Positions 47,950-60,506 of a stretch of 64,000 nt of DNA are shown in pieces (the stretch's first letter is position 1; the number at the start of each line of letters is the position of its first letter). The notes below the pieces were generated by a model that was not told the origin of the DNA, did not search any database, and worked only from the letters and a program-made list of their open reading frames with translations. Made by a program: the position numbers and the translations under genes. Origin of the DNA: Actinomucor elegans (Eukaryota; Mucoromycota; Mucoromycetes; Mucorales; Mucoraceae); the NCBI GenBank assembly GCA_026027325.1, contig JAMSLZ010000001.1, positions 930,001 through 994,000 on the forward strand, written 5' to 3'.

Positions 47950-49920
47950 CTATAATATGGCGCGGTTCTGACTGCTGCTTGCTTCTTCATTTTGATTTTT
48001 TGGGTTTATATGTACAACTTCTTCTCGGGCATGAGCGGTTTCGTAATCCTCTGCATTCAACTTTTTACTTAGGATATAAGTTACTAAAGCAATACTTGCC
48101 AGAGAAACAAAAGTGATGTTGATTCGGATCTGGTATGGAATTGACGTTGTTGACAAAGATCTGTGCAAATTAGGTTATTAGATTTGGGTACCGGAGGTTT
48201 TCATCCAAAGTTCACTTACGCTGACCAAATGACACCGCAAATAGCAGGCCCAATAGCACGCATTGCACTTGCACAACCTATATAAAAAAAATTGAGTTTT
48301 AGTAAAGCATTGCAATGTATAGCAATATTTCTACGAAATTACATTGGGAAAAGCCATTTACTGCTCCTAGAGCATCTACTCTAGGACAAGCATTATTCAC
48401 TAGTATGGTACATCCAGTAAAACAGATAGTGTGACCGATTGTCTTGACTGTTAATGATACCAATAATCCAACCCAAACCCAAAATTTGGTGCCGGTATTA
48501 CCGTCAAGATCAGGAATATAGTATAAAGAACGGATGGTTCCTTGAGACAGATATAGGAAGATGAGAATGAATAATACAATTTGAAATAAACGTAGAAGTC
48601 CAAATCTTCTTGTTAACGCAGGCAAAACAAATATTTGCCCAAGTAAAGTGACAACGCCTGCAAAACTAAGAGCTGCACCGATTTCATTTGGAGAAAATCC
48701 TAATCCACCATTTTCTCTACTACTGGCTGTATATAAAGGAAATAGTTCTATGCATGCCAAACAGGAATTAGAATCAAACAATTCAAGTATATCACTTAAT
48801 ACAATTACCATCCATAAATACAGCTTGAAGAGCAAAGAAGCCATAAGTAATACATATTGCGATGACTGCAGGAGTGAGTGATTCTCTTAAACTTGGAGGT
48901 GTATGTTTATCTTGGATTGTGGGCGTAGGTGAGTGTTGAACTTTTGTTTTGAAGGTTGAATACTGCTGCTCGCTGTCTGAAGTACTATTGACCAATAATG
49001 ATTCTTCCTCATCCTGTTGTCCTGAGACGCTCCCTAAGCGAGCATTGAGTGTTTCTTCCAAATAAAAGAATCCAAATATGAGGCCAAGAAGACATATGAA
49101 GGCTGAAATGAAACATGGCAAGAAATAAGGGTATTTAGTTAGAAAGTCAGTCAAAAACCCTAGATTTCCAAAGATGCTAGGGTAATTGGAGACAGGATGC
49201 GACAGAAATCCTCCCAACATAGGGCCAATGATGGAGCCTAGACCATACATTAGCGGCAGTAATGAAAATGCTTGTGCTCTTTGATGAGGTAAATGGTCTA
49301 TAGTTAGTTCTGCTACCATGCTTTTCAGTACACCTATGTTACCGTTCTAATAGTCACTGTCAGAAATTGATCCCATTTAAAAGCAAATACTTACAAGCAA
49401 ACCACATAAGCTTCGAGATAATAGAGCCCAAATAAAAGATCTTGATAAGCCGAATAATAAAATACTGGTAATCGTACCAACCAAACCTTGCAGAATAATG
49501 GGTCTTCTACCCACTCTGTCTGAAAGCATTCCCCAATGTATACCTAAATAATGGTTAAACATTTTTATAATTGACTAATGCTTACAGGCAGATTACCAGT
49601 CAATAATTGAGTAAGCGCAAAACAAGAGGTGATGAGGCCAACATAATAACCTATGTCCTTCTCATCTGCTATATCAAAGTCTCTAACCATCTAAAAAGTA
49701 TGTAAACATTGTTGCTTTGTGTTATTGTTATTGTTTGTAATACCTGAACAATAAAAGGGAATATCACCGTGAAACAAATAGGTTCCTAATAGTCTTTTTA
49801 GTCATTTCACCAATGCAACGACAATGAGCGATTCAAAGTTCAACTTACAGCAAAACGACATATACAAATCACTGTAAGCTGCCTGTAAGGCAGTGGCTTA
49901 GTTATCTTTTGACTTATCAT
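47950..49920 (-). CDS. Major facilitator superfamily transporter (DHA1 / ZIFL type)
   Basis: A 12-helix proton-coupled antiporter-type transporter. Eight exons: 49920-49849, 49785-49744, 49690-49597, 49543-49395, 49346-48809, 48747-48343, 48277-48220, 48160-47950; 522 residues; every join keeps the frame. Visible marks are RFAEPICFTVIFPFIVQMV in helix 1, the MFS motif GMLSDRVGRRPI after helix 2, GLLNGNIGVLKSMVAELTI near helices 4-5, a central charged loop between the two six-helix halves (DEEESLLVNSTSDSEQQ), and a hydrophilic C-tail. This subfamily includes plant zinc-induced facilitator-like and many fungal multidrug-type exporters; the substrate cannot be told. It lies alone between the two arms of the inverted repeat, so it may be carried by that structure. 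Confidence 0.9.
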
Positions 49921-51319
49921 CTTTCTTATTGAAAGGAAAAGGCAGAAAAAAACAGAAAGAGCTAGTCTTAAAGCTGTACTTTTCATTTGTTTTAGGCACA
50001 TAGTCTAGCATTTTGATTCGATGGATTTAGATCTCGGGGCAACTTTCACCCATGAAAAAATGTTTCTCTGTCTCAATTGAACGTATCAGCGTTCTCTTTT
50101 GATTTGATAAGGTCCTTCATCGGAAACAGTGCAAGTTCTTTATTATAGTGATGTTCAATTCATTTTAATATATATATATGGGTCACTGATAAGCGTCAAA
50201 ATTGAGATACGGGAAGATCAGTAAAGATGACGAACAATATCAGGTGAATGAGTAATAATGACCTTAATTTCTATTCCCATCTATATCACTTCCTTAAGTT
50301 ATTCAAGGCCGAGCAAATAAAAGTATACACAATGCATTATTAATTGTTATATGTACACTCTTAAGGAGCAATCGACATCATCAAAGTATGTGTCTCGGAC
50401 CCATATCCGTTCATAAAGACAAGAAAACCATCTCAAAAGACTTAATGCTGCGGCTCAGTGATTGGGGCTTTACACTTTAAAACATCAAATAATGTTTTAA
50501 TCATCATCATTATGTTGAGAAGTTTTGCGCTTATTAATGGGAAAATGATAGCTAATCTGCACAATTCACCATTCTAGCTAGATTACTTTAATTATACTTT
50601 GAACTACAATCAACTAAATTGCATTACGGATTTTGCTTCTATAGCCTATTTAAATATCGTTAAATAATAATGCAAAAACATATTACTATGATCCCACATA
50701 AATCTTTATTGATCTAAGTAGAAGTTTCTAGTACGTTCAAAATCAGGGATATGTCTGATCTAGTTATTGGTAGTTAAAAACTGTCAATACACAAAAAATG
50801 TATTAATCTCACTTGTCTGGCTCACCATATGCGCTATTATTTACGAACTTGATAGCCGTTTTCACAATAATATCCTTTCTTCTACCCCACATTCCTTGAG
50901 TCCACGCTCCTTGGGTTGGTTTCCCCCCAATACGCACAGTTAAACCACTAATACCCTGTTGACTCTATTCTTTCCTTTGTCTATTTGCCTTTGACCTCAA
51001 CAGGATTTTTAGACTCTACTCTTCTTCTGGTCTAGCCAGGACAGCATAAGTATGACTGATTATTAACGCTACACGTTCACCAAAGGCTTTTTTTAATACA
51101 ATTCTTGTTACTCTAATACCGTTTGTGGCAAATTAAACTGTGCGTCAAGTAATGCACAAAACATTTGATATTTTCTTTGCTTCATGAAAATGACTCCCAC
51201 CAAACTAGTTTTTGGTAGTTCTATAATAATAAACATGATCATAGCTTAAGCATTTAATAATCCAAAAATATACCGAAAAAAAAAAATTATTGTATACTTT
51301 TGACCATAATATATCTATT
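49921..51319. other. Spacer between the MFS gene and the right inverted-repeat arm
   Basis: About 1.4 kb, AT-rich. Includes the promoter side of the MFS gene and a degenerate dispersed repeat (50876-51045). No other gene. Confidence 0.5.
50876..51045. repeat. Dispersed repeat of about 170 bp (second copy of 1785-1957)
   Basis: Same orientation and block order as the first copy: CTACCCCAC, TTGGTTTCC, CACAGTTAAACC, CCCTGTTGACTC, TTTGACCTC and ATTTTTAGACTCT. It lies inside the segment flanked by the inverted repeat but has no counterpart on the other side of the MFS gene. Confidence 0.6.
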
Positions 51320-52614
51320 ATGAAGCTTTAAATAACATAGTAGTGAGCACTGTTGCGAATTTTTCTAGAACTGCCCAATTTGGGCTGGGTTTCTAGATTT
51401 TTTCAGCTTATCTCAAGTTAAATCTTACATCTGATGATGACTAGCGCATGATGGTGTTCAGAATGTATCGCTGTATCTATTAGAATCATTATTATTTGAT
51501 CGAACTACTAGTATATTCCATATGCTATGACTTGATGAGTGGTAATTATATGATATGCTGTAATTCAGGTGTACTTGCTCTGTAGATCTTTTACAGATTT
51601 CTCGATTAGTCTCAGTTTCAAGTCGGATCGGATCAGTACTTTTTGGTCAGAATGAACTGCTACATCTGTTGATTATCACAACATTGTTAGCGGCTGAATC
51701 ATTCACTGATTAGTATAAATTAACTTTTTATATACTTTCGAATAAAACATGATTTTTTTTATTATACTTAATTAACGTATTGTCGTGTGCCGAGATTTAT
51801 GTTTTATAGCTGATTCCAATAAATGTGTACAAAAGATTATATATGAGATAAAGGATACTCTTTAATATTCTAAGATACATTTGATATTTATACTAATTAA
51901 AAAGGGTGCACACAAAGACCGTGTGTACCTGACAGTATGGTGAGTGCATATACTATCGCATTTGTCACGATTATAAAAGCCATGCAACCTTCCAATTGCA
52001 CAAACCACACTTCAAACTCCGATGAAAAGGAGAAAAAACAAAAAGAATGATCCCGTCCGGGATTGAACCGAAGACCTTATCCGTGTAAAGGATATGTGAT
52101 AGCCAACTACACCACAGGACCTTTCTTGTCAACTAAATACAGTAGAAAGTAAAGTTCATTTTACGCATAAAATTTTCCCTAGACGCACACCATTTACTAT
52201 ATTAAGCCCTTAAAGTCTAACCTTAACATTCTACTTACACCACAAAATTAACTTATTAGTTACAACAATACACTCTACTACTCTCCTGAACATTTAAAAA
52301 TAACATTATACTTCAATCTGTAAACAAACAGGCTTTGCTTTTGATTGAAAATTGGATACGGCGTTTCGACGAGTTTGGAATTGATTCTAGAAAGGATTTG
52401 AAAAGGTAATCATGAACCATTAGCTGATGCTTAATAGAACAAAACATATATTTATAATCTACATCGATACGCGATACAATATTCATATTCATTTTAATTT
52501 CAGGCGAATTATATTAGAAGAGCTGTTAAGCAAATTAAATCAATAATTCACACTTTAGTGCCGTAAACATATCATGTCATGAAATGTGGTGTAATGCAAT
52601 TTTTTTTTTTTTTT
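51320..52614 (-). repeat. Right arm of the large inverted repeat (about 1.3 kb)
   Basis: The reverse complement of 46367-47690. It ends outward at a T run (52600-52614) that mirrors the A run of the left arm, and beyond it the flanks are unrelated. Differences seen by eye near the outer end are two substitutions in about 60 bases (around 52566 and 52577). Carries the second tRNA-Val gene and the mirrored short-repeat copies. Confidence 0.9.
52048..52121 (-). tRNA. tRNA-Val (anticodon UAC), right-arm copy
   Basis: The same 74-nt sequence as 46880-46953 on the opposite strand, with intact stems, anticodon TAC, and T-rich downstream terminator. Both copies therefore look functional. They are transcribed toward the MFS gene from both sides. 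Confidence 0.92.
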
Positions 52615-54335
52615 AGCTTCCATAACATGTAATCTAGATCGAATAATCTACTAATTGTTGAGTAATCTATTTTTTTTTAAAGTATGCTCTTAAAAGGTAC
52701 CTTTGAGACTTTGATAGATGAAAAAGCAACTCGTTTTGAGCTTAGAATACTAATCAGATGCGGCACTAGAAAAAAGGCAACAGCTGAGCACTGAGTTGTA
52801 TATTGAATATTGCTGCCTTATGATGAATAATGGTAAAATATATATAGTTTACACTCACTTTTATTGATAGACATAATAATGTATGAACCATACTATGATT
52901 ATAGTCAAACAAAAAAAAAAGGTTTTAATAGAATACGCAGCCATTCATTCGTCTAAGTATGGATTAATGATCAAATGCAACATTAAACCAGAATTAATCG
53001 AAATATCTACTATAAATCCATTATAGATCCCTTGTATCTGAAATGTAAATTATGTACTTACTTTGCTATCATCATCTCTCATTAATGCGCATAATGTATT
53101 CATTGTAAGTGAGTCAAATAATCATTTATCAAATACAACGGTTTATTTGAATATACTGTACTTTTCAGAAGCGACATTGACTTAGCTCAGTCGAAATCTT
53201 TATACATCAATTAGTTTACCATTCTAATTCCAAGTTTTGATTTTAGAGGACACAATTGTGAAAAGTTTTATGCAATAGAATATAAATCGTTTCATGAATA
53301 TAACGACCATAAATTTGAACTTTTAAATTTAACAAGATGTACAAAGGGTTAGGCCTGTAATGATATAAATCTGACTAGCCAATCAGATTTGTTACCATTA
53401 CTAAGATCATACGAGAAAGTTCACGATAGTTGGATATCTTTCTAGGTTCTTCAAGAAATGTAATCAAACTGAAAAGAACTAGAAAGATCCATCACTTATT
53501 TTTAGAATTAGTATCAAATATAAATAGCTTACAATTTTTCATTAGAATAAAAAACAGAGTTTTATCAAGTAAATTATTATTTAAGTGATACCTTACTATA
53601 TTAATAATCCCCGACATGCCTAAATCATTACAAGGCCTCTTTCAAATCAAAAAATACTATTTGATCGGGGTTGGTTAGCATCCATACATAACAATGTTGG
53701 TTCCATCAAAGCGCTGCTATTAGCTCAGCGCAGGCACCAAAGTATTATAAAGAAACTATAAAAACGAACAAGTAAATTAAGATTTTTATTGAATGATGGT
53801 GATATTTAAAGATGGTATTGCATTCGTTGTAAGAAAAGACGGGTGTTTTGGCTGTTTTGTAGTTATTATATGTTGACATCCCGATTGACCAACTTAGTTA
53901 TAAAAGGCGACTATTGATCTCCAAGTTCTAGACTAGTCTAAAATATAAACTTTTCGCATTAAAGTGCTAAGCAATTAGTGATCAATACTAACCGAAATAA
54001 AGAACAAAGCCATGAATCAGTTATACCCTAAATAATCTAACTACTAAGATATACTCGCTATTACAAATAACCTAAGCTAGAAAACATATAAATACAGAGT
54101 CAAACTCATAACTAGAAGACTATCTGATTATCAATAAACTAAAGCTTATTTGGTTTATCAAATACATGCTCTGGCTATATATTTCATACCTTGTCAACTG
54201 AGAAAGCTTTTTTTTTAAGCGCCTATTTGTTTATTGATAATTTGTTGGTAAAATAGGCTTTTCTCACTTTTGCTCTTCTTTACATCCTTTTCACGTTGAC
54301 TGTTATAAAAGGGTCCAATAACTAAAAAAAAAAAA
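52615..54335. other. AT-rich intergenic region
   Basis: About 1.7 kb with no supported gene. A copy of the short dispersed repeat lies at 52930-53020. The A-rich leader just before 54336 belongs to the next gene. Confidence 0.45.
52930..53020 (+). repeat. Copy of short dispersed repeat family
   Basis: Contains GCAGCCATTCATTCGTCTAA, GTATGGATTAATGATCAAAT and ACCAGAATTAATCGAAATAT in the family order. Closest by eye to the copy at 1440-1545. Confidence 0.5.
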
Positions 54336-56169
54336 ATGAACGACGAAGTGCAAGTGCTCTTTCTCGAAAACTGTGGAATATATGCATACAATAACTCGAT
54401 AGCTGTCAATGAGGACGCAGCGCGTGTCGTTACTATTCACTCACTACGATCTCATCTTACAGAAAGTTGTCCTTCAACCTATGCCGTCATTATGCAACTT
54501 TATCATTCGCTGGAGCACTTCCTCAAAGGAACCGGACGTGAAATTATAAGAGGGGGCTACATAACTCGTTGGAATGCATGGAATTATGAACTAATGACTA
54601 TGGCTAGTTACTTCAATGATAAACGACAAGAACATGGATACTTTTCCGACTTGAAAGAATATGTGCCTGATAATACTCTCTTATTTATATTTTATTTAAA
54701 GGAAGACAAGCGTCGTTACGAGAGTGAACGACAAGAGTTAAAGAAAAAATCTGTTCAAAAGAAGCTGCTGGGTAGACCACACCATGATCCTGTTAGCAAT
54801 GAAATATTTGATTTTTGTCACAGCTTGGAGCCTACTGAACATTTTTTCAATAACACCAAATCATTACTAAAAAGAATACAAACTATGCTGGATAGTGTTT
54901 GGCCTGGCATGAACTATCGTGTAGCGCTCTTTGGGTAAATTTTACATTGATGTAACGAAATGAAAGACTCATACTGATTGATAGGTCAACAGCCAACTTA
55001 TTAGGACTCAAAGACGCCGATGTTGACCTGTGTATCATTGTACCCGAAGGAAGATTTGAGCAAGATTTGAGAGCATTCAAACAACGGCTGTCAAAGCAGC
55101 CTAGATCTGTATACAATATGTTCTTTCTATCTTCGCGTTTAAAAGATATGGGTATGAAACAAGTGGAGGCTATTGGCGGTGCAGCAGTACCTATTTGCAA
55201 GTTTATGGACCCTCAAACAGGCTTCAGTTGCGATATTAATACCAATAACGTATTGGGTATCGAAAATACCCGTATGATTGGCCATTATGCCGATCTAGAT
55301 ATGCGTATTCGACCTTTCCTTGCAGCCATTAAGCATTTTGTTAAACAGAAAAACATCAATAATCGTAAGTTTCTAATATTCAAATTGGGCTTTATGAGAA
55401 ACTAACTGATATTTATTTAAAAGCACGTGGTGGCACCCTCAGCAGTTATGCCTATGTTATTATGGCTTTACACTTTTTGATGGTTGGACTGGATACCCCT
55501 ATCATCCCTAGTCTTCAAAAGCTCAATGTTCGCTGTCAATCTAGAACTTGCAAATCGAAAACTGGCAAACACGTTTCTTTGTATCATGATCATCAAATCA
55601 TTCGCTGCGATGCGCGATATCATGATTGTGTTCATGTCATCAACTCGGCCACCAGCGAGTACACTATTCAGCCTTCAGTCAGCAATAATGATAACATTAC
55701 TTATTGGGAAAGCAAAAACAAGGATACTGTCTCTCAAATCCTAGCTAAATTTTTTGCATATTACTCTGAACCCAGTAACCTTGTAGTTTCTATTGTACAA
55801 GATAACGGCGAATTGTATGGTGGATACAATATTTATCAGCACTGGAATGGAAACCCCATCGTGGTTCAAGATCCTTTTATTCATAGCAAGAATGTTGCGT
55901 AAAGTATCTTGTAGTGTTAGTATGGGTCGATTGCTAATATAGTTTGTTATACAGTCGATCTTGTACAGTGTTAGGTGCCCATGCTATCGTGCAAGAGTTT
56001 CAACGCGCTGCAAAACTCTCTGCTGAACATGCACCTTTCTCTACTGTCTGTGATAAACGTTATAACATACACCGTCCTATTGACACAGAATGCATGGAAT
56101 ATCGCTTTCAAAAACAGCAACAACCTATTCATGGACCACGCCATTTGCATCGCCAGCAGCAGATGCAGC

Positions 56170-56221
<52 letters not shown>

Positions 56222-57752
56222 GCATCATCAACAGCCTGATCAAGTCATTGGTTATTTGGAAAATAATTTAGAAAAGGACTTGGTAGAACTTGTTACACCT
56301 TTTCTTATTGAAGAAACAGAAAACAAAGAGCCTGTACAAACGTTACCTGTTCCAAAGGAATCTGTCGTTGTTGAAAAGAAAAAGTCTCTTCAACAAGACG
56401 AGATCTTGGCTCGTGGTATGCGTATTTTTGCAGGTCAAGCGGCTAAAGAAAAAGCAGCGTCTCAAAAGACATTGGTTACCACCAACGGCAACATAGGTAG
56501 CGATAACAGCAGCACGACTAGTAGTGATAATTCAACTATAACAAGAACATCTAATAGCAGTGCTAGCAAAGTAGCTACTGTAAAGCCTCTAACTGATAGT
56601 AAAAATAAAGCCGCTTCAGCTAACGAAACTTCTATTGGTCACAGTGTCAAGTCTTCAACTTCTAGTAATAGCAATCCTTCATCAGCGAAGCCAGCTACTA
56701 GCAGTGTTACTACTACTGCAAAACCAGTTAGTGCAACTACGACTTCAAAGCTACCTAGTACAAGTAGCAGCAGCACTGTTGCCCCGACAAAAGTGCCCAG
56801 TACCAGTAATATCGATGTTGCTGCTACAAAGATAACCAACGGCAGCCAAAAAAGCGCAGCCACTACTTCAAAAACGCCTACAGCTACTACAAATGGAGCT
56901 GTGACACAACAGCAACAACCAATGATCAATTTGGTTCAAAAATTGATGTCATTGCAGCCCTCTGTCTCTGGCAACAGTTCCTTTGATCATCTCACTGCGA
57001 AACCTTGCACAGACATGTCCAAGCTCTTGGATGACCCTTGTATGACAGGTGTTGATATGAAAGACGTATGTTATTTGATTGCACAGCTCAATTACTTGGG
57101 CGATGCTGTAGCTGATCGCGTTCTAGGTGGCAGCGTTCCTCCTCATATTATTGAACAAGATGAAACGATATATATGAAACAATTGCAAGAGATTATGTTT
57201 GGCGGCGCTGTCATTCCTGATGAAGGTGAGGAGGAAGAAGAGGAGGAGGATGATGATGATGACGATGATGAAGAGGATGATCATGTCCCAGAACTACATA
57301 GATTGGCCGGAGAAGGACATGAAGCAGCCTCAGAAACCCCAATCGAATTGCTCGTCGCCGATCAGCACTTGGATCTATCAGGGCTCCAAGACAGGCTCGT
57401 AACTGAAAAGGAGGAAAATGAAAGGCTTGCAGCTTTGTATAAAGATGAAGACATGGTTGATATTTTCTTTTATCTTGAAAATGTACCAGCAGAGATGGAG
57501 AGCTATGACATTACATGCGCTTTAAGCTGGTGGGGTTCTGTCAAAGAATTGAACGTGGATGAAGAATATGAGTGTGTCAAGACTTACTTGGTCAAGATGA
57601 AAATACTCTATGGCAAATTACGGGATCGGTATTGGTTTCCTCATGAAATTGAGCTAGGCGATCTTATGGATGGGATTGCCCTTTGTCAATTATCCACGCC
57701 TTGTCTTACTGATCCCCGCCTTTTGTACACTTCTGTTAAATGGGAGGAGTAA
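54336..57752 (+). CDS. Cid1-like terminal nucleotidyltransferase (TUTase / non-canonical poly(A) polymerase)
   Basis: Adds nucleotides (often U) to RNA 3' ends. Four exons: 54336-54934, 54985-55364, 55424-55898, 55955-57752; 1083 residues; phases 2, 1, 2. The catalytic fold begins late, at G200-S201, with the metal-binding pair D212 and D214 (LKDADVDLCI) and third Asp D283 (GFSCDINTN). SSYAYVIMALHFLM and the PAP-associated domain (about 420-520, with GGYNIYQHWNGN) follow. The first 199 residues form an extra region of unknown type. After the core come a pure CAA-coded Gln run (about 557-575), a long Ser/Thr-rich linker, an acidic stretch and a conserved-looking C-terminal part. An intron falls exactly inside the GS motif. 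Confidence 0.9.
56169..56221 (+). repeat. CAA microsatellite coding poly-Gln
   Basis: About 17 uninterrupted CAA or ACA-phase triplets inside the terminal nucleotidyltransferase gene. The antisense strand yields a spurious poly-Leu frame. Length is probably variable between strains. Confidence 0.85.
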
Positions 57753-60506
57753 CATTATAGTACTATGGTTTATCCTATTGAAAAAAATAAATAAAATACA
57801 TCAATATCAGCGCATTTCTTGATAGGGCAAGCTATAGGTTGAATTTGCAGGAAAACACATACTCCAAACAGATCGCTTTAACTATATATAGCTAGTGATA
57901 GATCCTGGTTTAGCAAATTTAAGTAGTGTATTAAGCAAAATACAACATAAATTTAAACCGTATCTATTAGTTTCAATAGGGCAGCCGAAACACCAATATA
58001 TTCTTTGAAGGTGAAAAAAAAAGTCGATTATAAACAATGACTTTAAAACTGGTATGAAAATTCCTTATTTTCAATTCTCGATTTTGATAGACAAAAAGCT
58101 CATTCACAAAATTTGTGTTTGATTTTATAGCATGTCGAATAATGTAAAGATCATTTGACGAAGGCTCTTTTTTTTTATAATTAACCTGGTATGAATACAA
58201 CCTTATTCAAAAAACGCATTTACATACTACCCAATATACTACTGATGGATCATGAGTGCTCTATGCCTCAAAAATACAATCATCATACTCTACGAAAAAA
58301 AAAAAAAGTAATTTTTAAAATATCGGACCTAAGGGTATGTTCTTGGAGCTTTTCTCTAAATTTTACTATCAATTCCAGTTTAATATCGTATTTTATGACT
58401 AGCACATGTCAGAATTAGAAACTGCATCTGTTTTAGTGATTATTATTGAATTGAATTACAATGGGCAAATCCTCTTCCCACCTGAAGGCCCGCAGTGATA
58501 CCACCAGAAGCACCCAAAGGGCGATGGCGGCCGAGCAAACTTAGCGAGCATAGGAACAGCCTTTTTTATTTTATTTTATTATTATTACGGCCCCGTCAAA
58601 TATTACCACTAATATAGGACCTATATTCAGAAAAGGTTACTTAATCTATTAAAACCATTATTAGCTGGGGATACAACAGGTAAGTTATACTTTAATAACT
58701 AAAGGTAAGTTTTATGCATTTTCACGTCAGTTAGATCTAATATGCGTTAGATGGTCTGACAAGTCCTTTTATTAAGATAAAAAGGACCTTATGGTAAAGA
58801 AATAGATATTTTTTTTTGATATTTTTCAGTCTTATATTGAGACTTGTCATCTTTTTAATTTACACCATTGGTAGCGCTTCTTGCAACTTGATAGTACCTT
58901 TTAGTGTCAAAATAATATATCATTGATTCCCCTTAAGGAATTGATTGGATTAAAACTTTTACATATGTGACCATTGGTCATGTATCAAAGATAAAGATAT
59001 TGTATGATTATAATATGTAATATATAATCATTAAGCATGTATATAATTTTTTATAGTATGTACCGTATCATGAATTAGTAGTCAAAAGATGATTATATTC
59101 GATGATACCAGCATAAAGATCAATAGAGCTCACAAGAGATCCCCGTCAAATACTGCACCTGAGTCGAGCATCACATTCAGAATAGGGTACTAGATTTATT
59201 ATTAGACTAATGGAATATTCAGCAAAAAGACAGCTGGACTTTTTCTTTTTTTACAAGGGATTACGTTGAATAAATCAAATCATAGGAGAGTATGTCATTC
59301 TAAGCCGAAATATTGTAAATTACATATAGTAAGGGCCCATCTTGAATAAATTACAGAAGTTCGGTACGAGTAAGTGCTAGGTCAAAATAGACCTATTGGG
59401 TTTTTTTTCTTCGTGAGTCTCGATTCTGTTTTCAGATGTTTGAGTGGGCTGAATAGATATATTTTAACGTATTCATATTCGCTGACAAACCTTAACCCTT
59501 TTTGGCTCTGCTCTATATCAACAATTAATCAACATTATTATATTATTAGTTGACGGCTTAGATGAAACACGTCTTGGTCAGCTGTTGGTGTGTCATTGTT
59601 TTGCCTGCATTTCAAATACGTTTTATATCTGTTCAATGTGATAGACAAAAGTGGAAACAGTGCTTTCTGATCTATTTATCCTTGCGTGTATACAATTTTC
59701 ATAAAGCTCTTCATCAATATCGCATAGATATATTGCTCATCTGGAAGCGTATTTATTTGTAATAAAAATCTTTATCGATGGAGAGACAACCGTTTGTTTT
59801 TTTATAGAAAACTTGGTTTCATCTTCTGCTCTAATACTGGCTTAGACAAACAATAGACATATGTAGAACATGCTGCATATGGATACCATAATAAGTACGA
59901 AAAATTCAAGATCCAATCATTTACGGAAGTTACTATAGATAGTACTGAAGGGAGAAACAGTGATTTTTTTGCTTATTGTGTATACAGATTTTCTGATAGC
60001 ATTATTATTTTGAGTGGCATAGATCTTCTAATTCAAATGATACTCTTAGCTTTTTTCATTATTAAATGCTTGGCAATAGAAGTTTTTGAAACTCCAAAAT
60101 TCTTGGGTAAAAGACAAGTTCAATTCAATCTACAAATAACTTCTTTAAGGATGAATACATCGGTGCTACCTGAAATTCACTTGAGTCCAGCTCTAATCGC
60201 AATGGTGGTTATGAATCAGAACAAAGTACAGTACCCATAACCATTGCAGAAAAAAATAATACTATTATCCAGAAAAGAATTAGATCCTCCCTAATTTACA
60301 CTGTATACAGGAAGCATTATATTGGTTTATTAGTTTGACATTGGAAGTGATGTTGTACGAGAGAAAAAAAAATTATATGTAGTATTAAATGTTATATGTA
60401 GTAATAGTAGTAGTATTAGTAGTAATAGTAGATATTAAGATTAAGACATAGAGGGATTAATGGTGAGTACAATGGCGGTAATATAAGAAGAAATCTATAG
60501 TAGAAC
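57753..60506. other. Gene-poor AT-rich region with repeat remnants
   Basis: About 2.75 kb with no convincing gene. Two related segments begin CCCCGTCAAATA at about 58591 and 59142 and continue with similar ATTCAGAA and GGTTACTT/GGGTACTAG blocks. A GC-rich island lies at 58461-58560. A GTA/GTAATA simple repeat lies at 60397-60432. Small frames at 59562-59762 and 60010-60240 show no family. Confidence 0.45.

Noticed and set aside
55971..56243. Minus-strand poly-Leu and plus-strand poly-Asn frames
   Set aside because: Other readings of the CAA repeat that codes poly-Gln in the nucleotidyltransferase gene.
60397..60432. GTA/GTAATA simple repeat
   Set aside because: Ordinary microsatellite in the 3' region of the glycosyltransferase gene; nothing suggests function.
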